From an uncultured Christensenellaceae bacterium (GTDB lineage Bacteria; Bacillota; Clostridia; Christensenellales; Pumilibacteraceae), in contig CAJUQF010000077.1 in assembly GCA_910588315.1 (NCBI GenBank), positions 1-9,492 on the forward strand: a stretch of DNA of 9,492 nucleotides. The letters run 5' to 3'. A program made the position numbers and the translations under genes. This document shows, piece after piece, positions 1-6,258 of this stretch (its first letter is position 1; each line of letters opens with the position of its first letter). The notes under the pieces are model-generated. The model worked only from the letters and a program-made list of their open reading frames with translations. It was not told the origin of the DNA and did not search any database.

Positions 1-3000
1 GCAGACGCTGAACCCGGCTATATTTTTGAACTCCTCGCCGCTGTCGCTGTCGATCAACGGTGCGGTAAAGGAAATATGATAATAACAGTTTTTCTTTCCG
101 GAAATCGCCTCGCCTGCATTGTTGACCTCGAAGTTTTCCGGCACTCTGATATACGATCGTTCTACCGGGGCGACGTCGCTGCCGCCTGCAAGCGCGGTGA
201 TCTTTGTGCCGTTAGAAAGTTCTACGACAGACGAAACATATACGTCGCCGCCTTTACCTTGATTGATACGCAAACGCAATTTGCCGTATAATGCGTCGCT
301 CTCGTTGGATTCGCGCGCTATTTTAGATGCGTCGCTGTAATCGCTCGACGTAAACAGTGCGACGTCATCCGCTTTGCGCGTAAAAGACGCAAACATAGTA
401 GCGGTGTTCTTGAAACTCTCGCCGTAATGCTTACCGACATATTCATCCCTGTCGTCAAGCAAAAATTCTATGTACACGCTTCCGAAATCGATCTTGTACT
501 CATTAAAATAGCTGTAAGAGTAAAGATCGGTCGCAGGATAAACGACGTGTCTGTTGGCATCGTAAATATAAAGATCGACCGGATCGTCCTTCGTATATTT
601 AAAACGATACTGTCCGGCTTTATCGCCCGCCGTGCGGTAAAGTTTATTGCTCTCGGTCTTTTCACCGCCGTAATAGATATCTATAAGCGGGACCGTTCCC
701 GTAGCATATGAATATGCCGACGGCGCGATATTGAACTTTCTGGTGACTTTGCCGAAATCATTGAGATTTACTTTCAGCGTCGAAACATTAAACGCCATCG
801 AAGTATCTTTACTGTATAACACCTCGGCACTGTCGATCGCGGAAAATCCTTCTATAGCGTCTATTACATAAACGTTTAAAGTCAATTCTTCTATCTTAGT
901 ACCCGCAACATTAAACACGTTTACTAAGATCTTGGCGCTTGTGCCGACAGGCGGATTGGCATAACCGGCAAAGCCGAGCGATCCGTCCGATTTCTTTTCG
1001 AACACATTCGCTCCGGGCGTAAGCGTGCAATCCAACACCACGTCATATGCCGCGGCATTGACTTTCAACAGCGGCTTGACGCCTTCTTTGGTGGATATTT
1101 CGAGTTGAGTTCCGCTCGCCGCGTTTTGAACATATACGGCCGCGGATTTTTTATCCGAACCGAGTATGTAGTTTCCGGCATTCTCGTTTTCGGTCCCGTG
1201 CTTTGTTATATACTGCAGTCCTTCGTTGTTTTCAGCCAAAACCGCGCTGTCCGCTACGGCAGTAACATTGAACGTGATCTCTTTGTCCCATGTTTTATCA
1301 AAAGAGCCGTCGATACCGGTTTTGGTGAATTTCAAGCTCGGCTTTTCTCCGTCGCTTACATTTTCGAGACTTACGGTAAATTCCACTGTAGCGGTATAAC
1401 GCGTCGTTCGGCTGTTACCGCCGGGGAGCTTCGCTACGGTGCAGGAATCCAGAGAGTGCTGTTTACCGAACGCAAGCTCGGTGGTTTTGTTCTTGAACTT
1501 GACTTTAACCTTCTTGTTCCCGTTATCGAGTATATACGAAGAAGTTTCTTTATCAAACTTATAATTATTTAATTCGAATGCATTATTGAAATACAAGTTT
1601 TCGGCAATTGTTTCCGGTTTCTCGAAGTTTGGCGCAACAAGCGTATAAACAAGCGTAATGTTAAACGAAGCGGTGGGCGCGGTCTGCACCGTCACAACAC
1701 CGTCATTTTCTTCGTACTTCGTTTCGCCGATTGAAACCGTCATCGTTGCGAATTCGTTTTGCGCAACGACTCTTACGGGGATCGTCACTCCCGCGCCTAT
1801 AGACCCTGCCGTCTTATCCGCTATGGTTATATTGCACTTATCGGCAGACGAAGAACTGCCGGAAAGCCCGACCGTTTCGAGTTTGACCGCCCCGGAGGAA
1901 GAATCCGATTTTACACCGAGAACACGGCTGTTGGACGACGAAACCGAGATATTCTTATACCATCCCTCACGGAATGCGCCCGCACCTTCGTTTGCCTGCT
2001 TGTTGTATTGAATGGTTATGGGATTGATAAGAATATGCTTGAAAATATCGTCGTATGTACCGCTGTAATTATACGGCAAAACAAGTTCTGCGCCGTTGGC
2101 GTTCGTCGAACTCATTTGCAGCGACGAATCTTTCTTGAGCGCCGCGCCGAGTTTGTCGGTATCGATCTGCGTGTTGTTTCTGTCGCTGATAACCGATTTG
2201 ATAAAATTGCCGTCGACAATCGGCTTATTGAAGAAATAAACCGTGTCGGCAAAATTCAAATTGGCATTTGTCTCGACAGTGATTTCGATCTTTTTGGATA
2301 TTATTTCGCTGTCGTTATTGCTATTTGCTTCGATAACAATATCGGCGCTGCCCGCCTTAAGCACACGAAAATCAAACGAACTGTTGCGTTTTGTGCCTAT
2401 GGCTATTACATCGGACTCTTCTTTCGTGCCGGTTTTATAGGCTTTGACTTCTACGTAATCGGTAGCTTCCGCGCCCTCGCCTACGGATGTGATTTTATTA
2501 TATTCGCCCGTTGTGGGCTCGAACTTTCCGTACTGCGTGAAACCTACTCTGTAAGTTTTATTATTGGCATTGTTAGAGCCGGCATTTGTATAGTACGGCA
2601 GTCTCCAACTGAGCGCACCCAGTTTCTCGTCGTCGATCTTGATGATATTGCCGGTATAGCCGTACTCGTTGATCTTAAGGTCTTCCGCACCTTGATTGAT
2701 AATGAAAAACGTAACGCTGTCCGATTTGTTTACATTCGACTGCGAACGCGCCTTTATAGTCACTTCCTGACCGCCGAAACCTTCACGCGGCTTGAATTTG
2801 AAATACGCACCTTCGCCTTCCGTCGATTCGATAAGATTTATCGCGTCGCGCGGCCATTCCCACTGTATGTTGGGACTTGCGCCTTTTTCCACGGTTATAT
2901 TGGCATATACCGTATACTCGTTGCCGATTGACGCATATTTGGCTTCCTTGCCGTCCGTAACGGTCGTAAACAGCTCCGTACTCGACATGGTAACACCGCG

Positions 3001-3162
3001 CACTATCGTCGATTGCTCGGTAACGCTCGGCTTGATCAAATATAAAACCAAAAACGTACCGGCGAGCGCAAGCAGCACGCCGATAGCGACCAACATGATA
3101 ATAAATGTTTTTTTGGTTTTTTTAACCGGTGCAAGTTCGATAACTTCATCCGAAATGGGCAT
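1..3162 (-). CDS. Large membrane-anchored surface protein with beta-rich repeats (partial, N-terminal 1054 residues)
   Basis: The minus-strand frame is open without a stop from the ATG at 3162 to the left edge, so the C-terminus is missing. The start is supported by GAGAGGTG 7-14 bases upstream and a strong promoter at 3193-3221. Residues 1-18 are short and end in a lysine-rich stretch (KKTKK). One hydrophobic segment follows at about 19-43, with no obvious signal-peptidase site, so I infer a cytoplasmic N-terminus and an exported remainder. The rest is rich in Ser, Thr, Asn and Gly with alternating beta-strand patterns. Ig-like units are plausible at about 75-156, 170-298 (ending in a BIG2-like AGSADIVIEA stretch) and further on at about 490-770. 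Cysteines are rare. I see no catalytic motif or sorting signal; one could lie beyond the edge. Function is unknown: adhesin, surface-layer-associated protein and polysaccharide-related scaffold are all possible. It is divergent from the MarR gene. Confidence 0.85.
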   Translation of the reverse strand, partial: MPISDEVIELAPVKKTKKTFIIMLVAIGVLLALAGTFLVLYLIKPSVTEQSTIVRGVTMSSTELFTTVTDGKEAKYASIGNEYTVYANITVEKGASPNIQWEWPRDAINLIESTEGEGAYFKFKPREGFGGQEVTIKARSQSNVNKSDSVTFFIINQGAEDLKINEYGYTGNIIKIDDEKLGALSWRLPYYTNAGSNNANNKTYRVGFTQYGKFEPTTGEYNKITSVGEGAEATDYVEVKAYKTGTKEESDVIAIGTKRNSSFDFRVLKAGSADIVIEANSNNDSEIISKKIEITVETNANLNFADTVYFFNKPIVDGNFIKSVISDRNNTQIDTDKLGAALKKDSSLQMSSTNANGAELVLPYNYSGTYDDIFKHILINPITIQYNKQANEGAGAFREGWYKNISVSSSNSRVLGVKSDSSSGAVKLETVGLSGSSSSADKCNITIADKTAGSIGAGVTIPVRVVAQNEFATMTVSIGETKYEENDGVVTVQTAPTASFNITLVYTLVAPNFEKPETIAENLYFNNAFELNNYKFDKETSSYILDNGNKKVKVKFKNKTTELAFGKQHSLDSCTVAKLPGGNSRTTRYTATVEFTVSLENVSDGEKPSLKFTKTGIDGSFDKTWDKEITFNVTAVADSAVLAENNEGLQYITKHGTENENAGNYILGSDKKSAAVYVQNAASGTQLEISTKEGVKPLLKVNAAAYDVVLDCTLTPGANVFEKKSDGSLGFAGYANPPVGTSAKILVNVFNVAGTKIEELTLNVYVIDAIEGFSAIDSAEVLYSKDTSMAFNVSTLKVNLNDFGKVTRKFNIAPSAYSYATGTVPLIDIYYGGEKTESNKLYRTAGDKAGQYRFKYTKDDPVDLYIYDANRHVVYPATDLYSYSYFNEYKIDFGSVYIEFLLDDRDEYVGKHYGESFKNTATMFASFTRKADDVALFTSSDYSDASKIARESNESDALYGKLRLRINQGKGGDVYVSSVVELSNGTKITALAGGSDVAPVERSYIRVPENFEVNNAGEAISGKKNCYYHISFTAPLIDSDSGEEFKNIAGFSVC

Positions 3163-3192
3163 AGTACACCTCTCGTATGATAATACGTATAT

Positions 3193-3221
3193 ATAATACA
3201 TTAAAATACGAACTTTGTCAA
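3193..3221 (-). promoter_or_regulatory. Sigma-A-type promoter of the large surface-protein gene
   Basis: Reading the minus strand, TTGACA (3221-3216) is followed after exactly 17 bases by TATTAT (3198-3193). The -10 box is about 31 bases before the start codon at 3162, which leaves a short leader containing the GAGAGGTG ribosome binding site. Perfect -35, near-perfect -10 and ideal spacing make this one of the clearest promoters in the window. Confidence 0.8.
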
Positions 3222-3239
3222 TAAAATAAAGATAAGTTT

Positions 3240-3266
3240 TTAGCAGTCTCGGTATGAAAGTGCTAA
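3240..3266. promoter_or_regulatory. CIRCE-like operator (putative HrcA binding site)
   Basis: TTAGCAGTC at 3240-3248, nine bases, then AAGTGCTAA at 3258-3266. The established CIRCE consensus is TTAGCACTC-N9-GAGTGCTAA, so 16 of 18 specified positions match with the exact spacer. The site lies in the divergent region, 18 bases upstream of the -35 box of the leftward promoter and about 74 bases upstream of the rightward -35 box. CIRCE normally sits at or just after the transcription start of chaperone operons, so its placement here is atypical and its target is uncertain. Confidence 0.6.
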
Positions 3267-3316
3267 CTTGCAACGATATGACTTTCCGTCCGACGTCTAT
3301 CCTTATTAAATACATA

Positions 3317-3347
3317 TTAACAAATATCCCGTAAAATTATTTGACAA
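3317..3347. promoter_or_regulatory. Imperfect palindrome over the -35 box of the MarR-type gene (candidate operator)
   Basis: TTAACAAATA (3317-3326) and TATTTGACAA (3338-3347) form an inverted repeat with 8 of 10 positions complementary and 11 bases between the arms. The right arm contains the TTGACA -35 hexamer. MarR-family proteins commonly repress their own gene through a palindrome overlapping the promoter, so this is a reasonable autoregulatory site. The region is AT-rich, so chance is not excluded. Confidence 0.35.
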
Positions 3348-3370
3348 GCACGCATACAATATGATAGAAT
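3341..3370 (+). promoter_or_regulatory. Sigma-A-type promoter of the MarR-type regulator
   Basis: TTGACA (3341-3346), 18-base spacer, TAGAAT (3365-3370), preceded by TG one base upstream (TGA before TAGAAT), which is an extended -10 element. The start codon at 3407 follows 36 bases after the -10 box, with AGGAG at 3397-3401 as ribosome binding site. Confidence 0.75.
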
Positions 3371-3406
3371 TTATGTCGTCAAAATCATTTTTTATAGGAG
3401 AGAATT

Positions 3407-3811
3407 ATGCTGGCCGAACAGATCCTTGCACTTAACGTTACAACTCGCAAGCTATGTAAGAATTGTGACAACGGCGCAATTATTTCCCAAAAAATGCGTC
3501 TGCTGTATCTCGTCAGAAACGACGTGCTTTCGCCCAAAGAACTTGTAAACGAACTTTGTATAGCCAAACCCAATCTTACTATACTCGCGCGCGATATGAT
3601 AGCCGACGGCTTGATAGAAAAAATGCGCGTGGAACGCGATCTGCGATCCGTACATTATAAAATTACCGACAAAGGTACGGTCGAACTGAACAACATGATC
3701 GCACAACTAAACGAATCCGTGGCGAAACAACTCGGACTTAACGATAAGGAAGTCCAAAAGGGCGAAAAAAAGCTCGAAACCGCGATCGACTTTCTTAACG
3801 GCATAGAATAA
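3407..3811 (+). CDS. MarR-type winged-helix transcriptional regulator
   Basis: This 134-residue protein has the layout of a small MarR-family repressor. A short N-terminal helical part comes first. A helix-turn-helix follows at about 41-70 (LSPKELVNEL to the DMIADGLIEK recognition/wing lead-in). A wing lies at about 74-88 ending in the family-typical YKITDKG. A C-terminal amphipathic helix at about 91-133 probably serves dimerisation. It is slightly shorter than the usual 140-150 residues. Residues 17-20 form a CxxC pair (CKNC) and a third cysteine is at 51, raising the possibility of redox or metal sensing; this is inference. The ATG is supported by AGGAG seven bases away and by an extended -10 promoter. 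The gene is divergent from the surface protein and ends in its own terminator, so it is probably monocistronic. The ligand is unknown. Confidence 0.85.
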   Translation: MLAEQILALNVTTRKLCKNCDNGAIISQKMRLLYLVRNDVLSPKELVNELCIAKPNLTILARDMIADGLIEKMRVERDLRSVHYKITDKGTVELNNMIAQLNESVAKQLGLNDKEVQKGEKKLETAIDFLNGIE

Positions 3812-3827
3812 AGTCCATACATGCAAC

Positions 3828-3877
3828 AACGCCGCTGTTTCATCAGTCAATTACGTGATCGTGCGGCGTTTTGTTTT
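3828..3877 (+). terminator. Rho-independent terminator after the MarR-type gene
   Basis: AACGCCGC (3828-3835) pairs perfectly with GCGGCGTT (3863-3870) and is followed by TTGTTTT. The loop is long (27 bases) but can form an inner ATCA/TGAT stem. It starts 16 bases after the stop codon. It separates the regulator from cysE, although some read-through is possible because I find no convincing promoter between here and cysE. Confidence 0.75.
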
Positions 3878-3903
3878 ATAAATTTTATTATATCACTTCA
3901 CTT

Positions 3904-3922
3904 CCCCTAAGTTAACACGGGG
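3904..3922. promoter_or_regulatory. Nested palindrome just upstream of cysE (possible operator)
   Basis: CCCC (3904-3907) and GGGG (3919-3922) flank the perfect hexamer palindrome GTTAAC (3911-3916), giving a roughly symmetric 19-bp element. It ends 12 bases before the GGAGAG ribosome binding site of cysE, so it could be an operator for cysteine-responsive control or a small mRNA hairpin. I do not recognise it as a CymR site or a T-box. Between 3878 and 3943 I see only AT-rich sequence with TATTAT at 3886-3891 and no good -35 partner. Confidence 0.25.
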
Positions 3923-3943
3923 CGTCTTTCACTCGGAGAGTGC

Positions 3944-4627
3944 ATGAAAAAACTCAAAGCATTTGCGTCAATACGCAGAGATCTGAACGCCGTTATGATA
4001 CACGATCCGGCAACGAGGAGCAAATTCGAAGCGGCGCTGTGTTCAAGCGGTTTTCACGCGCTCGTCATGTACAGATTTTTTCATTTTCTGCACGTACACA
4101 GATACTTTTTGTTTGCACGCATACTTTCCGCCCTGACCCGCTTTTTTACCGGCGTGGAGATACACCCCGGCGCAACTATCGGCAGCGGCGTATTTATCGA
4201 TCACGGATCGGGCGTCGTTATAGGCGAAACCGCGGTCGTCGGAAATAACGTCGTTATATATCAGGGAGTCACGCTCGGCGGTACCGGCAAGGATAAAGGC
4301 AAACGCCATCCCACTATCGGGGACAACGTTCTTATAAGTTCGGGGGCAAAAGTATTGGGACCGTTTACGGTCGGCAACGGCGCCAAGATAGGCGCGGGAT
4401 CGATCGTACTCGACGAAGTCCCGCCAAACGCCACGGTCGTCGGCGTGCCGGGACATATAGTTCGTATAGCCGGTAAGCGCATCGCTCCAACGGACAACTG
4501 CGTCGACAGTTTATGCCAAGCTCTTCCCGATCCGGTCGAAGACGAAATAGAAAGTCTATCCATGAAAGTAACCGAACTCGAAAAAACGATCGATATACTC
4601 AAAAACGAATTACACGAAAAACAGTAA
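3944..4627 (+). CDS. cysE: Serine O-acetyltransferase
   Basis: The 227-residue product transfers acetyl from acetyl-CoA to L-serine to make O-acetylserine, the committed precursor of cysteine in the cytosol. The N-terminal helical part (about 1-70) has HDPA at 20-23, matching the family's conserved aspartate there, and the GFHAL/YR motif at about 36-44. A left-handed beta-helix of hexapeptide repeats follows at about 72-172. Within it, IDHGSG (catalytic Asp86-His87 equivalents), GETAVVG, the LGGTGK loop with Arg121-His122, and the GVPG turn near 167-170 are all visible and intact. The last 30 residues look like a short coiled coil. Length fits the Gram-positive form, which has a shorter N-terminus than E. 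coli CysE. GGAGAG at 3935-3940 supports the ATG. The gene is 43 bases ahead of cysS on the same strand, so co-transcription is likely. Confidence 0.97.
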   Translation: MKKLKAFASIRRDLNAVMIHDPATRSKFEAALCSSGFHALVMYRFFHFLHVHRYFLFARILSALTRFFTGVEIHPGATIGSGVFIDHGSGVVIGETAVVGNNVVIYQGVTLGGTGKDKGKRHPTIGDNVLISSGAKVLGPFTVGNGAKIGAGSIVLDEVPPNATVVGVPGHIVRIAGKRIAPTDNCVDSLCQALPDPVEDEIESLSMKVTELEKTIDILKNELHEKQ

Positions 4628-4670
4628 ATCACTTATTTATTATAAAACCACATAATAAAATCGGAGTTAT

Positions 4671-6068
4671 ATGCTTACACTGCAATTTTATAATACGCTC
4701 ACGAGAAAAAAAGAGCAATTCACACCTATTGCCCCGCCCGAAGTTTCCATGTACTCGTGCGGTCCGACCGTTTACAATTATGCACACATCGGCAATCTGC
4801 GCACATACGTATTTATGGACGAACTGCGCCGCACGCTGAAATTTGCGGGATATAATACTAAATCCGTCATGAATATAACGGACGTCGGACATCTCGTTTC
4901 CGATGCGGACGACGGCGAAGACAAAATGCAAACGGCGGCGAAAAAGCAAAACAAAACACCGGAAGAGATCGCCGCATACTACTCTGAAGTTTTCTTTAAG
5001 GACTTAAAGCGCCTTAATATTCTTACACCGGAGATTGTTGCAAAAGCTACGGACAATATTGATGAAATGATCGAGTTTGTCAAAGTTCTTTGCGAAAAAG
5101 GCTACGGATACGAGACGGACGACGGCATATATTTCGACATATCCAAGTTTGACGGTTACGGCAAGCTTTCGCGCTGTAATATCGAAGACGCTCTGGCGGG
5201 CGCGCGCGTCGCGATAAATACGCAGAAGCGCCACCCCGCCGATTTTGCACTGTGGAAGAAAGCCGAAAAAAATCACATAATGCAGTGGCGATCGCCTTGG
5301 GGCATGGGCTATCCCGGTTGGCATATAGAATGTTCGGCAATGAGCCGTAAATTTCTCGGCAGCACTTTCGACATCCATACCGGAGGCGTCGATCATATTC
5401 CGATCCATCACGAAAACGAGATCGCGCAATCCGAAGCGCTCGAAGGGCATAAAGTAGTAAATCTTTGGATGCACGGCGAATTTATGCTCGTAGACGGCGG
5501 CAAAATGAGCAAATCGCTCGGCAACGTCTACACGATAGACGATCTTATGGCACGCGGATATTCCCCGCTCGCATTCAGATATTTTTGTCTCAATACGCAT
5601 TATCGCAATAAACTTAACTTCACGTTTGACGGGCTTAGCGGCGCCGCTACGGCATACAACAGACTGCGCTCGGCTGTTGCGGCATGCGAAACTGCCGACA
5701 AAGCCGATGCGGATACCGCAAAAAAAGTCAAAAAACAGTTCGATGCGATAGTAGCGGCAGTTTGCGACGACCTTAACTATCCCCTCGCGCTCGGCGAAAT
5801 GTGGACTATGTCCAAGCTCCCCGCCTGCCGAGAAATTTTCGATGCGGCAAAAGAACTCGATCGGCTTTTCGGTTTGGAGCTTTACGCGCCTTTAGAGGCA
5901 AAGTCAGAGGAAACCATACCCGACGAAGTTAAACAGCTCGCCGACCGCAGATTCGCCGCACGGCTCAACAAGGATTGGGCAACGTCCGACGCTTTGCGGG
6001 TAGAGCTTGACAAGCTCGGCTACGCTGTACTCGACGGCAAGTCCGGTTACGAACTCAAAAAGAAATAA
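4671..6068 (+). CDS. cysS: Cysteinyl-tRNA synthetase
   Basis: This 465-residue class I aminoacyl-tRNA synthetase charges tRNA-Cys with cysteine in the cytosol. The Rossmann catalytic core carries SCGPTVY with zinc-ligand Cys30, the HIGN signature at 39-42, GWHIECSAM with Cys221, and HHENE with His246 and Glu250 completing the zinc site that selects cysteine. The KMSKS loop is at 278-282. The helical anticodon-binding C-terminal part (about 310-465) ends in the typical LDGKSGYELKKK. Length and all key residues agree with a complete, functional enzyme. The ATG is preceded by GGAG at 4663-4666. Its position directly after cysE puts cysteine synthesis and use in one transcription unit, an arrangement also known from bacilli. 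There is no T-box leader in front of the pair. Confidence 0.98.
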   Translation: MLTLQFYNTLTRKKEQFTPIAPPEVSMYSCGPTVYNYAHIGNLRTYVFMDELRRTLKFAGYNTKSVMNITDVGHLVSDADDGEDKMQTAAKKQNKTPEEIAAYYSEVFFKDLKRLNILTPEIVAKATDNIDEMIEFVKVLCEKGYGYETDDGIYFDISKFDGYGKLSRCNIEDALAGARVAINTQKRHPADFALWKKAEKNHIMQWRSPWGMGYPGWHIECSAMSRKFLGSTFDIHTGGVDHIPIHHENEIAQSEALEGHKVVNLWMHGEFMLVDGGKMSKSLGNVYTIDDLMARGYSPLAFRYFCLNTHYRNKLNFTFDGLSGAATAYNRLRSAVAACETADKADADTAKKVKKQFDAIVAAVCDDLNYPLALGEMWTMSKLPACREIFDAAKELDRLFGLELYAPLEAKSEETIPDEVKQLADRRFAARLNKDWATSDALRVELDKLGYAVLDGKSGYELKKK

Positions 6069-6107
6069 TCGATCGGCAATTGTTTTCGCATAACTAATAA
6101 TCGGAAC

Positions 6108-6148
6108 AATGCGGCGGAATGCTGCAAATTCGTTTCGCCGTATTTTTT
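6108..6148 (+). terminator. Rho-independent terminator of the cysE-cysS unit
   Basis: AATGCGGCGGAA (6108-6119) can pair along its full length with TTTCGCCGTATT (6133-6144), using two G-U wobbles, around a 13-base loop. A run of T follows directly. It lies 40 bases after the cysS stop codon. Confidence 0.7.
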
Positions 6149-6202
6149 TGTAATATTTTTATTCATATACGATAACAAAATGATTCAGTTTTTCGACATA
6201 AA

Positions 6203-6230
6203 AAAATCGTCGCCTTTCGGCGACGATTTT
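6203..6230. terminator. Bidirectional terminator between cysS and the ABC ATPase gene
   Basis: AAAATCGTCGCC (6203-6214), loop TTTC, GGCGACGATTTT (6219-6230): a perfect 12-bp stem with a tetraloop. On the minus strand a run of seven T follows the stem, so it is a strong terminator for the ATPase gene, which ends 29 bases away. On the plus strand the stem ends in TTTT followed by GCTTTT, giving a backup stop for cysS. Confidence 0.9.
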
Positions 6231-6258
6231 GCTTTTCTGTATTTTGTTTATCCAAAAA

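Noticed and set aside
1759..2931. A 390-codon plus-strand open frame opposite the large surface-protein gene
   Set aside because: It is the exact antisense frame of a coding strand with good promoter, ribosome binding site and protein-like composition. It has no ribosome binding site of its own, and the product is rich in Arg, Phe, Ile and Cys without domain features.
3812..3943. Possible T-box or other cysteine riboswitch before cysE
   Set aside because: The gap is only 132 bases and its hairpin is explained as the terminator of the preceding gene. No T-box core sequence (AGGGTGGNACCGCG-like) is present.
6149..6202. Possible small RNA between the two terminators after cysS
   Set aside because: The stretch is plain AT-rich sequence with no promoter-like pair and no stable fold visible beyond the two terminators.
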